Assembly: GCA_947504025.1 (NCBI GenBank)
Contig: CANNFX010000002.1
Span: 1 to 64,000, forward strand
Direction of reading: 5' to 3'
DNA length: 64,000 nucleotides
Origin: an uncultured Sphingomonadaceae bacterium
Lineage (GTDB): Bacteria > Pseudomonadota > Alphaproteobacteria > Sphingomonadales > Sphingomonadaceae
Shown here: in pieces, positions 1 to 9,314 of the stretch
Numbering within the stretch: the first letter of the stretch is position 1
How the letters are laid out: the number at the start of each line of letters is the position of its first letter
Translations under genes and position numbers: made by a program
The notes under the pieces: model-generated
Told to the model about the DNA's origin: nothing
Databases searched by the model: none
The model's input: only the letters and a program-made list of their open reading frames with translations

Positions 1-2700
1 ACGGTAACCGACAGCGATAACTCCACCGCAGCCACAACGCTCAACATCACCTTCGATGATGATGCACCTACGGCGACAGATGATGGTCAACTGGCAAGTG
101 TCGATGACAATTCGGCAAATGTTTTGATCGGGACCGTATCCGGGCTTCTTTCTAACGACGCCTATGGCGCCGACGGCGAAGGTGCCATGCCGATTACGAT
201 CGGGACGGGCAGCCTTGGCGGCACTGTGTCGATTGTTGCTGGAGAGATATTCTATACCTCGGCGACCAACATCACATCGCCTTACACGTCAGTCAGTGAG
301 ACTTTCACTTATACTATCCAAGACGGTGACAGTGATACGGCAACTGGTACATTCAGTGTCCAAATCACAGATACAGGTCCTTCGATTAATGCGGCTGCAG
401 CAGCGGTTGTGGTTGATGAAGACGGTCTGCCTGGCGGCTTAGCCGGCGGCGCAGGCGACGTGGCGGGTGAAAACATCGTTCAGTCGGGCACACTTGCCGG
501 ATTGAGCTTTGGTCAGGATGGCCCGGGCGGCATCGCGCTTACTGCAGTAGCTGACACTGGCCTTAAAACACTGTCCGACAACATCGTTGAGACTGTTTGG
601 GACGGCACCACACTAACCGGACGTGACGCTGTAACATCGGACACGGTGTTCACGCTGACGATTACGGATGTATCGACGGGCGCATATACGTTCACTTTGG
701 CTGCTCCTCTTAAGCATTCGGATCCTTCTTCCGAAGACGATTTGACGCTTGATATTGCCGCTGTGGTTACTGATGCAGAAGGCGAAGGCATTACGGGCAC
801 GATTAGCCTAACGATTGACGATGATCGGCCAGAGCCTGTTACTGCAGCGCAGGTCACAATCGATAATGACGCTGGCGAAATGGGTACCGCGTTCCTCGAC
901 AGCGACAATGATGTCGACAATAACTTCGGTGCCGATGGCGGCGCGGTGGTATTTACCGCTGCTTCGATTGCCGGGTTGGAGGCACAGGATCTCACATCAG
1001 GTCTGAGCCCGCTGACTTACACTATTTCTGCTGATGGTTCGGTGCTTACCGCGACCAAGGATAGCGATTCTACAACGGTATTCACCATCACACTCGAGCC
1101 AGCCGGATCCGACGATCAGTATAAGGTTGATCTGGCCCAGCCACTCGATTCTACCAGCACTGTTGATTTCAACGATGGCGGATATGACTTCGTTGGCGGT
1201 AATGGTTCGTGGGCAGGCTTTAACCAGCCAACTGTCCCCGGCAGCCAGGACCTCCTGCTGACGCCGCAGGAAAGCGGAGTAAACTCAGGCTCGGTCAACA
1301 CGAACGCCAATGAAGGCGGGGTCAGTTCAGGAAACTCGGTGGGTAACAACGAGGTGATGCGTGTCGACTTCGTGACCGACCTAAGTGGATCACCGGTTTC
1401 GGGCGGCGATTACGCGGTCGATGATACGCACAGCTTCACAGGTCATTATACGGTCAACGGTGCTTCTGCCCTCTTCTCGAAGATCAACAGCTCGTCGACG
1501 GTGACGATCGAAGCATTTGATGACAACGATGGTGACAATACGATTGGTGATGGGACACAGGACCCGCTGACCGCGATTGGCATCAGTTTTGGCGGAACGA
1601 CATTAGTCGTCACGGCGAACGGCACCTATAATGTCGGCGGCGAAAGCTTCACTGTTACTTTCGCTGGAGGTGTCGCCACGGTTGCAGGCGTCGTGGAAGA
1701 TACAAGGATTTCTGGCTTCACCAGCGATGGCTACACCAGCATTGAGTTCGGATATGCAAGCGGTAACACCTTCAAAATCGGTGATTTTGGCGCGACCACC
1801 ATTACTGACGATGATGTTCCCTTTACTGTGCCAATTTCGGTGCAGGATGGCGATGGTGACATCGTTGATTCAGGAAATTTGAATATTCTGCTCGAAGGGG
1901 ATTCTGCAACAACCACGGCAATGGCCTCGGCCCGTGTTGCCCTCGAAACGTTTGACGAATCGCAAGCATCGAATGACAATTTCGAGACTTCGGCGCGCAC
2001 TGGTCAACGTGGTTTCCAGGCAGCATCGGTTGCTGCCGCTGCATTCGGTCTTGTCGAAAGCAATGATGTTGGCGCCGCACAATTGACTGCTGACGGTCAG
2101 GCAGCCGCACGCGGCGGCTTTGACAAGTTCGCATCAGCCGGAGCAATCGACACGGCAGCAGAAAAAGTGTCGACGGAGGCAACGCTTTTCGAACTGCCGG
2201 AAAGTGCCGCTCGTGAAGATACAGACCAATCAGGCGCTCGCCATACTGGGATGGAAACTTCCGAAAGGGCGCCTGCTGAAACTTCCGAAGTGGAAGGACC
2301 GGCAGCTAGCCAACCTGCGCAAGAAGCCTATGACTTCATCGCTGATTTCATTGGCGGCGCATCAGCGGGCGCGGCCTCGGCCGATGCAACGACGATGGAA
2401 GCAATGCTGGTATTGGCCCAGCAGTCAGCTGTAGTTGAAAGCGATGGAGACGCAGCAAAGGCTACGCTCGAATTGCCAGAAGTTCGTGAGGCGATGGCTG
2501 ATGTCACCGCTGAAGAAGCTGTCAGCGCGATCGTAGATCACTTCGGTGATGGTTCGGTGGACATTATGGTAGCGAAAGGTGGCGCTACCAATCTGGCGGA
2601 TATTCTCGATCAAGGAGTGGCCAGCCCGCATATTTTCTCTGGCCCGATGCCAGAGCCGGACATGGCCGACGATATGGCGGCCGCCGGAGCAAATGGATAA
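1..2700 (+). CDS. Large T1SS-type repeat adhesin, C-terminal part (5' truncated)
   Basis: The reading frame is open from base 1, so the gene starts upstream of the window and at least 899 residues of its C-terminal part are visible. The first two thirds contain Ig-like/VCBS or T1SS-143 (DUF5801-like) repeats: Asp/Gly/Thr-rich beta-sandwich segments separated by DDDxP-type linkers (IDDDRPEP, TDDDVPF) and VDEDGLP module starts. The last 250 or so residues are different: Ala/Glu-rich, acidic and low in beta signal, ending in DMADDMAAAGANG. No GGxGxD RTX nonapeptides are visible. The gene lies immediately upstream of TolC, ABC and HlyD genes, so it is inferred to be the surface or released adhesin exported by that type I system (LapA/BapA style). 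Sub-family and full length cannot be judged from this fragment. Confidence 0.85.
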   Translation, partial: TVTDSDNSTAATTLNITFDDDAPTATDDGQLASVDDNSANVLIGTVSGLLSNDAYGADGEGAMPITIGTGSLGGTVSIVAGEIFYTSATNITSPYTSVSETFTYTIQDGDSDTATGTFSVQITDTGPSINAAAAAVVVDEDGLPGGLAGGAGDVAGENIVQSGTLAGLSFGQDGPGGIALTAVADTGLKTLSDNIVETVWDGTTLTGRDAVTSDTVFTLTITDVSTGAYTFTLAAPLKHSDPSSEDDLTLDIAAVVTDAEGEGITGTISLTIDDDRPEPVTAAQVTIDNDAGEMGTAFLDSDNDVDNNFGADGGAVVFTAASIAGLEAQDLTSGLSPLTYTISADGSVLTATKDSDSTTVFTITLEPAGSDDQYKVDLAQPLDSTSTVDFNDGGYDFVGGNGSWAGFNQPTVPGSQDLLLTPQESGVNSGSVNTNANEGGVSSGNSVGNNEVMRVDFVTDLSGSPVSGGDYAVDDTHSFTGHYTVNGASALFSKINSSSTVTIEAFDDNDGDNTIGDGTQDPLTAIGISFGGTTLVVTANGTYNVGGESFTVTFAGGVATVAGVVEDTRISGFTSDGYTSIEFGYASGNTFKIGDFGATTITDDDVPFTVPISVQDGDGDIVDSGNLNILLEGDSATTTAMASARVALETFDESQASNDNFETSARTGQRGFQAASVAAAAFGLVESNDVGAAQLTADGQAAARGGFDKFASAGAIDTAAEKVSTEATLFELPESAAREDTDQSGARHTGMETSERAPAETSEVEGPAASQPAQEAYDFIADFIGGASAGAASADATTMEAMLVLAQQSAVVESDGDAAKATLELPEVREAMADVTAEEAVSAIVDHFGDGSVDIMVAKGGATNLADILDQGVASPHIFSGPMPEPDMADDMAAAGANG

Positions 2701-2727
2701 TTAATTCACGTCCTGAGGGGGATAGAC

Positions 2728-3441
2728 ATGAAGAGACTACGGATACCAATGATCGGTGGCATTGCCTGTTTGGCAGCGTTCGCGCCCACGCAGGCATTTG
2801 CTCAGGATGAAACAGAGACACTCATGGCGATGAGCGTCGATGACCTCCGAGGCGAGATGCAGAGCCGCTATGATCGCGGGCTTGCACTTAGCGTCGATGA
2901 TGCGATCATCTCCGCCAATGACAATCGCTTCATGTGGGCGAACGAAGCGAAGGTCCAATGCGGTATCGCACTTGGCTTCCTCAAGTCGTCGACGAAAGAC
3001 CGTTCGAGCGTTTCCAAATGTGTGCTTGCCGCGCGCTTGATGGAAGTGGTCTCGGTTCCGGTGGTTGTACCGCCGCCGGCACCTGAACCGCGTAACGACT
3101 TCTGCGACAATCAAGTGGCGGGAATGGTATTCTTCGAATTCGATTCCGCTGAAGTTCCTGCATCGGCTTCTGAAACGCTCGCCTTCGTTCGCGAAAATGC
3201 AGCGCCTTGCGGCTGGACTGTAATCGAAGCCGTTGGTCACACCGACCGTTCGGGTAGCGATGATTATAACCAACGACTTTCCGAAGAGCGGGCTGAGGCC
3301 GTCGCAAACTTCCTAGCTAGCATGGGAATTGCGCGTTCGATGGTTTCGACCTCGGCCGAGGGTGAAAGCGCACCACGCGTGCCGACCGCAGACGGGGTTC
3401 GCAATCTGCAGAACCGCCGTGTTGAAATTACAGCGAAGTAA
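2728..3441 (+). CDS. OmpA-family outer-membrane/peptidoglycan-associated protein
   Basis: The 237-residue protein starts at an ATG preceded by a GAGGGGG ribosome site. It has an N-terminal signal peptide ending near AFAQ. The C-terminal 120 residues form an OmpA-C (peptidoglycan-binding) domain, recognised by FFEFDSAEVP, the VGHTDRSGS segment, the NQRLSEERAEAVANFL helix and the NRRVEI end. The middle contains Cys residues around KVQCGIA and SKCVLA and a proline linker VVVPPPAPEP. It is probably anchored to murein in the periplasm. It lies 27 bp after the adhesin and 10 bp before the TolC gene, so it is very probably in the secretion operon, where it may tether the adhesin or exporter to the wall (inference). 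Confidence 0.9.
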   Translation: MKRLRIPMIGGIACLAAFAPTQAFAQDETETLMAMSVDDLRGEMQSRYDRGLALSVDDAIISANDNRFMWANEAKVQCGIALGFLKSSTKDRSSVSKCVLAARLMEVVSVPVVVPPPAPEPRNDFCDNQVAGMVFFEFDSAEVPASASETLAFVRENAAPCGWTVIEAVGHTDRSGSDDYNQRLSEERAEAVANFLASMGIARSMVSTSAEGESAPRVPTADGVRNLQNRRVEITAK

Positions 3442-3451
3442 GGGAGGCGAT

Positions 3452-4846
3452 ATGTTCAAGACAAAATTGGCACTCGCGACATTCCTGCTGACCAGCGCAG
3501 CTGGCTCGGCAATGGCTCAAGATCAGGCACCGATCACCTTGAAACAGGCGATCGAAGTGGCTGTGGCATCGAACCCTGAAATCATTCAGGCCCAGATGAA
3601 CAAGGAAGCGATCGAATTCGAACGTAAGCAGGCCGAAGGGCTCTATGCACCGCGTGTCGATATCGAAGCATCTGCTGGTATCCGGCGTCTGGAAAACAGG
3701 ACGCGCCGTACGCTGGGCATTTCGAACCAGGAGCTCTATCCGCTCGAAGCGAATATCCGCGGGGATTGGACGGCCTTCGATTTCGGCCGCCGTCGCGGTG
3801 AAGTCGAACGCCAGGTAGCCCGCGTCGACGGTGCTTCGTTGCGCGTATTGGAGCGTTCGGAGTTCATTGCATTGCAGGTTGCACGCCAATATTTCGATAT
3901 TGTGCTGCAACAGCGTGTGATGGCTGCATCAGAAGATAACGTAGCATTTCATCAGTCACTTGTCGGCGATCTCGCAGAAGGCGTTCGCCAACGCTCGATC
4001 AGCATTGCTGACCAACAACAGGCTGAAGAGCGCTTGCAGTCGGCTTTGGTTCGTCAGACAGAAGCAGCGCAGGATCTAGCCAATGCTAAAATCTCGCTAC
4101 GCCGCCTGACTGGCCTCGATATCAACGCCGTTGTGCTGCCACCAGATTTGGATGCGATGCTGCCCGCCAGCCTCGATGCCGCCGTTGGTGCCGCCCGCCT
4201 GAATAACCCCCGTGTTCAAGAAGCCAAGGCAGATGTCGATGCATCTCATGGCTTGGTGAAGTCAGCCAGAGGCGACCTCTACCCGACGGTGGGTGTGGAA
4301 GCTGTTGGCCGTGTCGGTGAAGACATCGACGGCTTTAATGGTGACACCAATGATGTGCAGGCGCGGGTCTATCTCCGCTGGAATATCTTCGATGGCGGGA
4401 TCAACCGTGCGAAGTTGCAGGAGATGGTTCGCCGGGCGAGCCAGACCCGTTACCAGCTGCACCAGATCACGCGTGAAGCTGAAGAAGATGTTCGCGCGGC
4501 TTGGGTTGCGATGGAAGCGCAGGATTCGATTGTGGCATCGCTGACCCGGCAAAGTCAGGTCAGCGATGATCTGCTGCTGTCCTATCGCAGTCAGTTCAAT
4601 GTTGGACGGCGTTCGTTGCTCGATGTGCTCGATGCTCAAAACACTCGCTATAATACGCAGGTGAGGTTGGAAACGTCGCGTTTCTCGCAGCGGTTTGCTG
4701 AATATCAGATATTGGCCGCGGTGAACCAGTTCCTGAATGGAATGCAACTCGCACCGGGTGATGGTTCAGGTGAAAACGAGCGGGGCGAGTACGATTACGG
4801 ACCTCCTCCACCTGCAGAGCTACAGCGCCGTGTCTATCCGGAATGA
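3452..4846 (+). CDS. TolC-family outer-membrane channel of a type I secretion system
   Basis: The start is the ATG at 3452, preceded by AGGGAGG; an upstream in-frame start would overlap the OmpA gene by over 100 bp and lacks a ribosome site. The product is 464 residues with a signal peptide (cleavage after SAMA). It shows the usual TolC/OEP pattern: ITLKQAIEVAVASNPEI at the start, two long heptad-rich helical halves, and the GRRSLLDVLDAQN motif near the C-terminus that marks T1SS outer-membrane factors of the LapE/AggA type. It forms the trimeric export duct with the downstream ABC and HlyD proteins. Confidence 0.93.
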   Translation: MFKTKLALATFLLTSAAGSAMAQDQAPITLKQAIEVAVASNPEIIQAQMNKEAIEFERKQAEGLYAPRVDIEASAGIRRLENRTRRTLGISNQELYPLEANIRGDWTAFDFGRRRGEVERQVARVDGASLRVLERSEFIALQVARQYFDIVLQQRVMAASEDNVAFHQSLVGDLAEGVRQRSISIADQQQAEERLQSALVRQTEAAQDLANAKISLRRLTGLDINAVVLPPDLDAMLPASLDAAVGAARLNNPRVQEAKADVDASHGLVKSARGDLYPTVGVEAVGRVGEDIDGFNGDTNDVQARVYLRWNIFDGGINRAKLQEMVRRASQTRYQLHQITREAEEDVRAAWVAMEAQDSIVASLTRQSQVSDDLLLSYRSQFNVGRRSLLDVLDAQNTRYNTQVRLETSRFSQRFAEYQILAAVNQFLNGMQLAPGDGSGENERGEYDYGPPPPAELQRRVYPE

Positions 4847-4873
4847 CGCATTGAGTCATAAGGCGGGTCGCGC

Positions 4874-7003
4874 GTGCTGACGAATAGTGCTGAAAATACA
4901 GTAGCGGGTGATCCGCTGATTGATGCTGTGGGGGAGCTTGCTAGCCGTTTTGGGCTGGCATTAGCTCCCGCCCAGACCACTATTCTTGCGCGTAATTCTG
5001 ATGGCTTCCTTCCATTTCATCAGGCCGGTCCAGCGATCGAAGCAGCGGGAATGAATTTTCTCGTGCGCAAGGGCGGGAAGCTTTCACGGCAGCCGGAAGA
5101 TTACCCGGCGCTAGTTAATCTGGAGCAATCGGGGCCAGCGGTTATCCACGAATTGCGAGACGGCGAAATGCTGGTCTGGCGTCCAAACACACGGTCTGCG
5201 CAGTGGGAAAGTCGAGCGGATATTGCAGTGGAGTTCAGCGGTGAATTCCTAGCTGTATCCGGCGATTCCGATAGCCTGCGAGATGCTGGTGTTCCGTGGC
5301 ATCGCAAGGGGCGCCGGCACTGGTTCTGGAGCGAAGTTCAGAAGGAACGTAGCGCTTTTAGACCAGTGGTAGTCGCATCTTTATTGATCAATATATTGGC
5401 GCTGTCGCTTCCGCTGTTTTCGATGAACGTATATGACCGGGTGATACCCAACCGCGCCGTATCGACGCTGTGGGTCTTGGCCATTGGTGTGATATTGGCA
5501 TTTGCACTGGAATTTGCGCTGCGCGTTGCGCGTACGAATGTGGTTGATCAAATCGGCAGACGGCTTGATCTGAAATTGTCACAGAAGATTTTCGGGCGCT
5601 TGCTCGTTACCCCGCTCAATGCTCGCCAGGGTCATACTGGATCGCTGGCCGCACGGGTTTCCGAATATGCGATGGTCCGCGATTTTTTCGCTTCGACGAC
5701 CATTGTCCTGATGGTTGATACCGCATTTTTGGTGCTGTTTGTTGCCGCAATTGCCTATATCGCGGGATGGTTGGCGCTGGTGCCCATTGTCGCAATTTTG
5801 GTGATGGCAATTTCGGGATTTGTTCTGCAGCGTAAAGTGACCGAGGCGTCGCAAGATGCTCAATCGGACTATGGCCTGCAGCAGACCTTACTCGTGGAAT
5901 CGCTGACAGGGCTTGAGACGCTGAAGAGCACAAACAGCGAAGGCGGAATGGTCGGACGTTGGTTCAGGCTGGCCGAGGTCGGTACTTTATCTCAACAAAA
6001 ACTGCGCAAAATTAATGCCACAGCGGTCGGTATGGCGGCATCGTTTCAACAAATTTCGAGCATCTCACTGGTTATCGGCGGTTTCTATTTGTTCGATGCG
6101 GGTAAGATTACGATGGGCGCGATTATCGCGATTGTGATGATCTCCTCGCGTTCGTTGGCTCCGGCCGGACAACTCGCGTTCCTTCTGACTAAGGGGCGGC
6201 AGGCGAAGGAAACACTGACCAGTATTGAGGCGTTGTTCGACGCCGAGGACGAACGTCGGCAAGGTAGCGGAAGTGTGGCCGCGCGCGTTCGATCCGCTGA
6301 TATTCGATTAGAAGATATGGAGTTCACTTATCCGGAGGCGGGTAGCCCAGCTCTCGAAGGGCTGAACCTTTCCATCCAGCCAGGCGAAAAAGTTGCGATC
6401 ATCGGTCGGGTTGCGTCAGGCAAATCCACTCTGGGCCGGGTCATTTGCGGGCTGTACCAACCGACCGATGGATCAATGATGATCGATGGGATCGACAGCA
6501 AACAGTACCGCCCGCAGGAAATCCGCGAGAATTTCCGGTTCGTCGGTCAGGATGCGAGCGTTTTTACCGGTAGCGTAAAGGATAACCTCACTCTCGGCCG
6601 TCTCGAGGCTAGTGATGAGGCGCTTCAAGCGGCGCTACGCAACACGGGCGCTGACCAATTCTTGTCGCGTGATGCGGGAGGGTTTGACCGCGCAGTGGGC
6701 GAACATGGCAACCAGTTGTCTGGTGGTCAGCGATCATTTCTGGCTTTGGCTCGGGCATTCGTCACTCCTTCAAAACTGCTGTTTCTCGACGAACCGACCG
6801 GTGCGATGGACAGTCAGACAGAAAAGCTGTTTGTCGATCGTCTCTCAGCTTCACTTGCAAAAGATCAGACACTGCTAATTTCCACGCATCGCCCAGCGCT
6901 ACTGTCGCTGTGTGACCGGATTATTGTGCTCGATAAGGGTAAGGTAATAGCCGACGGTCCCAAGGCGACTATCGGCAGTGCTGCCGGGATGCAGTTGCAG
7001 TGA
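4874..7003 (+). CDS. Type I secretion ABC transporter (permease-ATPase, LapB/HlyB type)
   Basis: The 709-residue protein starts at a GTG with AAGGCGGG 5-10 bp upstream. Residues 1 to about 140 are a C39-peptidase-like domain without the catalytic Cys motif, as in LapB/HlyB exporters of RTX or giant adhesin substrates. A six-helix permease domain follows (about 160-430). The ATPase domain has a Walker A GRVASGKST with its Lys near residue 517, an ABC signature LSGGQ near 615, Walker B LLFLDEPT and the H-loop STHR. The Walker A has Ala where T1SS homologues usually have Gly (GRxGSGKST), which still fits GxxxxGKS/T. It energises export of the upstream adhesin. The stop overlaps the next start by 4 bp (GTGA). 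Confidence 0.95.
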   Translation: MLTNSAENTVAGDPLIDAVGELASRFGLALAPAQTTILARNSDGFLPFHQAGPAIEAAGMNFLVRKGGKLSRQPEDYPALVNLEQSGPAVIHELRDGEMLVWRPNTRSAQWESRADIAVEFSGEFLAVSGDSDSLRDAGVPWHRKGRRHWFWSEVQKERSAFRPVVVASLLINILALSLPLFSMNVYDRVIPNRAVSTLWVLAIGVILAFALEFALRVARTNVVDQIGRRLDLKLSQKIFGRLLVTPLNARQGHTGSLAARVSEYAMVRDFFASTTIVLMVDTAFLVLFVAAIAYIAGWLALVPIVAILVMAISGFVLQRKVTEASQDAQSDYGLQQTLLVESLTGLETLKSTNSEGGMVGRWFRLAEVGTLSQQKLRKINATAVGMAASFQQISSISLVIGGFYLFDAGKITMGAIIAIVMISSRSLAPAGQLAFLLTKGRQAKETLTSIEALFDAEDERRQGSGSVAARVRSADIRLEDMEFTYPEAGSPALEGLNLSIQPGEKVAIIGRVASGKSTLGRVICGLYQPTDGSMMIDGIDSKQYRPQEIRENFRFVGQDASVFTGSVKDNLTLGRLEASDEALQAALRNTGADQFLSRDAGGFDRAVGEHGNQLSGGQRSFLALARAFVTPSKLLFLDEPTGAMDSQTEKLFVDRLSASLAKDQTLLISTHRPALLSLCDRIIVLDKGKVIADGPKATIGSAAGMQLQ

Positions 7004-8040
7004 GTATCACCAAACCTTCGTTCGGCCGCATATTCGGCATTTTCGTAGTTGTTGCTGGACTGGCGCTTGCTGGCTTCCCCGGTGTTATGATGCCGGACGA
7101 CCAGAGCCTTTCGGCAGCAGAGATTGAGCGTGCTGAAATTGCTGAGCTTGCCGTATTAGCCAGCATGGGGGTCGAACCTTCTGAGCTTACGCTTGACGAT
7201 GCGACTACAGTGCAGGAACGTAACGCCCTGATACCCATTTCCGCCAATCCGCTAGAATCTCCGGCCGGAATCTTCAGGCTTTCGGCCGATAATAGTGCTT
7301 ACAAATCGGCGCTGCAATGCATGACCGAGGCGGTCTATTACGAGGCTGCGAACGAGGCGCTGCAGGGTAAACGTGCGGTGGCGCAGGTCATTCTCAACCG
7401 CTTGAAACATCCAGCCTATCCAAACTCAGTGTGCGGCGTCGTCTATCAAGGGGTTAACCTGCGGGTTTGCCAGTTCAGTTTTACCTGCGACGGCTCGTTG
7501 CTTCGCAAGCCGATGGCAAGGCAGTGGGTTGCCTCGCGAGCTGTTGCCGCTGGTGCATTGTCGGGAAAGACAGAAGGGTCCGTGGGGACAGCAACACATT
7601 ACCATGCGGATTACGTTCTTCCTTATTGGGCACATAAGTTGGCCAAGGTCGAAGTTGTTGGCAGACATATATTCTACCGGTTCAATGGACGTTGGGGCTC
7701 CTCAAGCGCATTTTCCAAGAAATGGGCCGGGCGCGAAGTGATCCCGCAGCTAGATTACGATCGCCTGCGGAAGGCTCTACCGGGCGTTGAAGAATCTGAG
7801 GAATTGCTGGCGGTGGAAACAGTTCCAGGCCTGACGGTCATCCGCGATGTGAAGGATCGCCATGCGGAAAGCGATGTTGGCGGCAGGATCGATCCAACCA
7901 AGGAATGGCGACTGAGCATACCTGATCCAGTGACTGCTAGTAGCGGTTACCGTGCTGCACTTGAAGATCAGGGGACGCCTGTTCTCGAGCAGCCTGAACG
8001 GGTCGCAGAGCTTAACCGTGATATGGCGGGAACACAGTAA
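7000..8040 (+). CDS. SleB-like cell wall hydrolase (Hydrolase_2 family)
   Basis: The 346-residue protein is translationally coupled to the ABC exporter (GTGA overlap) and to the HlyD gene (TAATG). The N-terminus holds one membrane or signal helix (GIFVVVAGLALAGFPGVM). Residues about 105-230 match the SleB/Hydrolase_2 fold: CMTEAVYYEAANE with its catalytic Glu, RAVAQVILNR, VCGVVYQG, CQFSFTCDG and GTATHYHADYVLPYWA. Family members are lytic transglycosylases or amidases acting on peptidoglycan. Its position between the exporter ATPase and adaptor genes suggests it opens the murein layer for the secretion channel or remodels the wall at the adhesin site; this role is inferred. The last 100 residues have no domain I recognise. 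Confidence 0.9.
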   Translation: MSITKPSFGRIFGIFVVVAGLALAGFPGVMMPDDQSLSAAEIERAEIAELAVLASMGVEPSELTLDDATTVQERNALIPISANPLESPAGIFRLSADNSAYKSALQCMTEAVYYEAANEALQGKRAVAQVILNRLKHPAYPNSVCGVVYQGVNLRVCQFSFTCDGSLLRKPMARQWVASRAVAAGALSGKTEGSVGTATHYHADYVLPYWAHKLAKVEVVGRHIFYRFNGRWGSSSAFSKKWAGREVIPQLDYDRLRKALPGVEESEELLAVETVPGLTVIRDVKDRHAESDVGGRIDPTKEWRLSIPDPVTASSGYRAALEDQGTPVLEQPERVAELNRDMAGTQ

Positions 8041-9305
8041 TGACTTTTCGTGAACGGCTCGCTTCCTGGGATGCCAGTACCAAACTCATAGCGATAGCGA
8101 CTATTGGGATGGCTCTGCTCGTCGTTTGGGCTAGCATTGCCCCGGTTGATGAAATCACGCGCGGGATGGGTAAGGTTATCCCTTCGAGCAAGGCACAGCT
8201 TGTCCAGCCTGCCGAGGCGGCGGTAGTGGCCGAAATCTTGGTGAGGGGCGGACAGCAGGTTAAAAAAGACCAACTGCTGGTCCGTTTAGATGATGCGCAG
8301 GCATCGTCTGAACTGGGACAACTTCAGACTGAGAACCAACGCCTCACGGTCCGGGCCGACCGGTTGGCTGGCGAAGCATCGGGTACCGCCAGTGACTGCG
8401 GGGCTGGCACACTCTGTGCGGATGAGCGACGTTTGTCGCAGGCACGCCGCGCAACAGCGCGTAGCCGCGAGAGAGCGCTCGCCTCTGCAATCGAGCAACG
8501 CAGACGCGACCTGCGTGAAGGGCAAGCTACCGTCTCCACACTTGAAAACAGCGCACGCCTTGCAAGCGAACAAGTCACCATGCTGGAGCCGCTTACTGCG
8601 AAGGGTATCATACCGCAGACTGAGCTGATTACGGCCCAAAGGGAACTTGTGGAAACGCGCGGCAGACTGTCGGCAGCGCGGCAAGGTGTAGCTCGTGCGC
8701 AGGCTGCGATTTCGCAAGCGCAAGCTGACCTCAGCGCTGCCCGGTCTGATTTTCGTGAGCAAGCGCTGAGCGAGCGGAGCGAGGTCAACACAAGGATCGC
8801 AGTCAACAATCAGACAATTCGCGGTGCCGAAGCTAAAAAAGACCGCAATGAACTTCGCGCTCCGGCGGATGGCATTGTTAATGACGTACAGATCACCACA
8901 GTCGGCGGTTTTGTGAACGCCGGCGAGAAGATCATGCAGGTCGTGCCAGTCGGCGATAAGCTACTGGTCGAAGCAAGAGTGCGGCCAAGTGATATCGCAT
9001 TTATCAAGATTGGGGACCGGGCCAACGTTAAAGTGACGGCCTATGATTTCTCAATTTATGGCGGATTGTCAGGCAAGGTGCAGCAGATTAGCGCAGATTC
9101 AATCTACGATGAAGTCGAGCGCGAGGCGTACTACCTGGTGCTGGTTGAAACAGATAAGGCGTTTATTGAGCGAGCCGGGCAACGGCTTCCGATTGTGCCA
9201 GGAATGATCTGCGATGTAGAAATCATAACAGGTCAAAAATCGATACTGACTTATCTGCTCAAGCCTGTTGCCAAGGCCTTCAACGAAGCGCTCACTGAAC
9301 GCTAG
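8040..9305 (+). CDS. HlyD-family type I secretion periplasmic adaptor (LapC type)
   Basis: The 421-residue protein overlaps the preceding stop by one base (TAATG). It has a single N-terminal transmembrane helix (KLIAIATIGMALLVVWASI), then a lipoyl-like half motif (VAEILVRGGQQVKKDQLLVRLDD), a long coiled coil rich in Arg, Ala and Gln (about residues 90-260), the second lipoyl half (ELRAPADGIVNDVQITTVGGFVNAGE) and the beta-barrel region ending in PVAKAFNEALTER. A small Cys pair (SDCGAGTLCADE) lies in the early coiled coil. The adaptor bridges the inner-membrane ABC protein and TolC. It is the last plus-strand gene of the unit, converging on the protease gene 9 bp away. Confidence 0.94.
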   Translation: MTFRERLASWDASTKLIAIATIGMALLVVWASIAPVDEITRGMGKVIPSSKAQLVQPAEAAVVAEILVRGGQQVKKDQLLVRLDDAQASSELGQLQTENQRLTVRADRLAGEASGTASDCGAGTLCADERRLSQARRATARSRERALASAIEQRRRDLREGQATVSTLENSARLASEQVTMLEPLTAKGIIPQTELITAQRELVETRGRLSAARQGVARAQAAISQAQADLSAARSDFREQALSERSEVNTRIAVNNQTIRGAEAKKDRNELRAPADGIVNDVQITTVGGFVNAGEKIMQVVPVGDKLLVEARVRPSDIAFIKIGDRANVKVTAYDFSIYGGLSGKVQQISADSIYDEVEREAYYLVLVETDKAFIERAGQRLPIVPGMICDVEIITGQKSILTYLLKPVAKAFNEALTER

Positions 9306-9314
9306 TTAACAGGG

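Noticed and set aside
4874..5290. Active C39 bacteriocin peptidase domain in the ABC exporter
   Set aside because: The N-terminal domain lacks the Cys motif, so it is the non-catalytic C39-like domain of T1SS exporters of large proteins.
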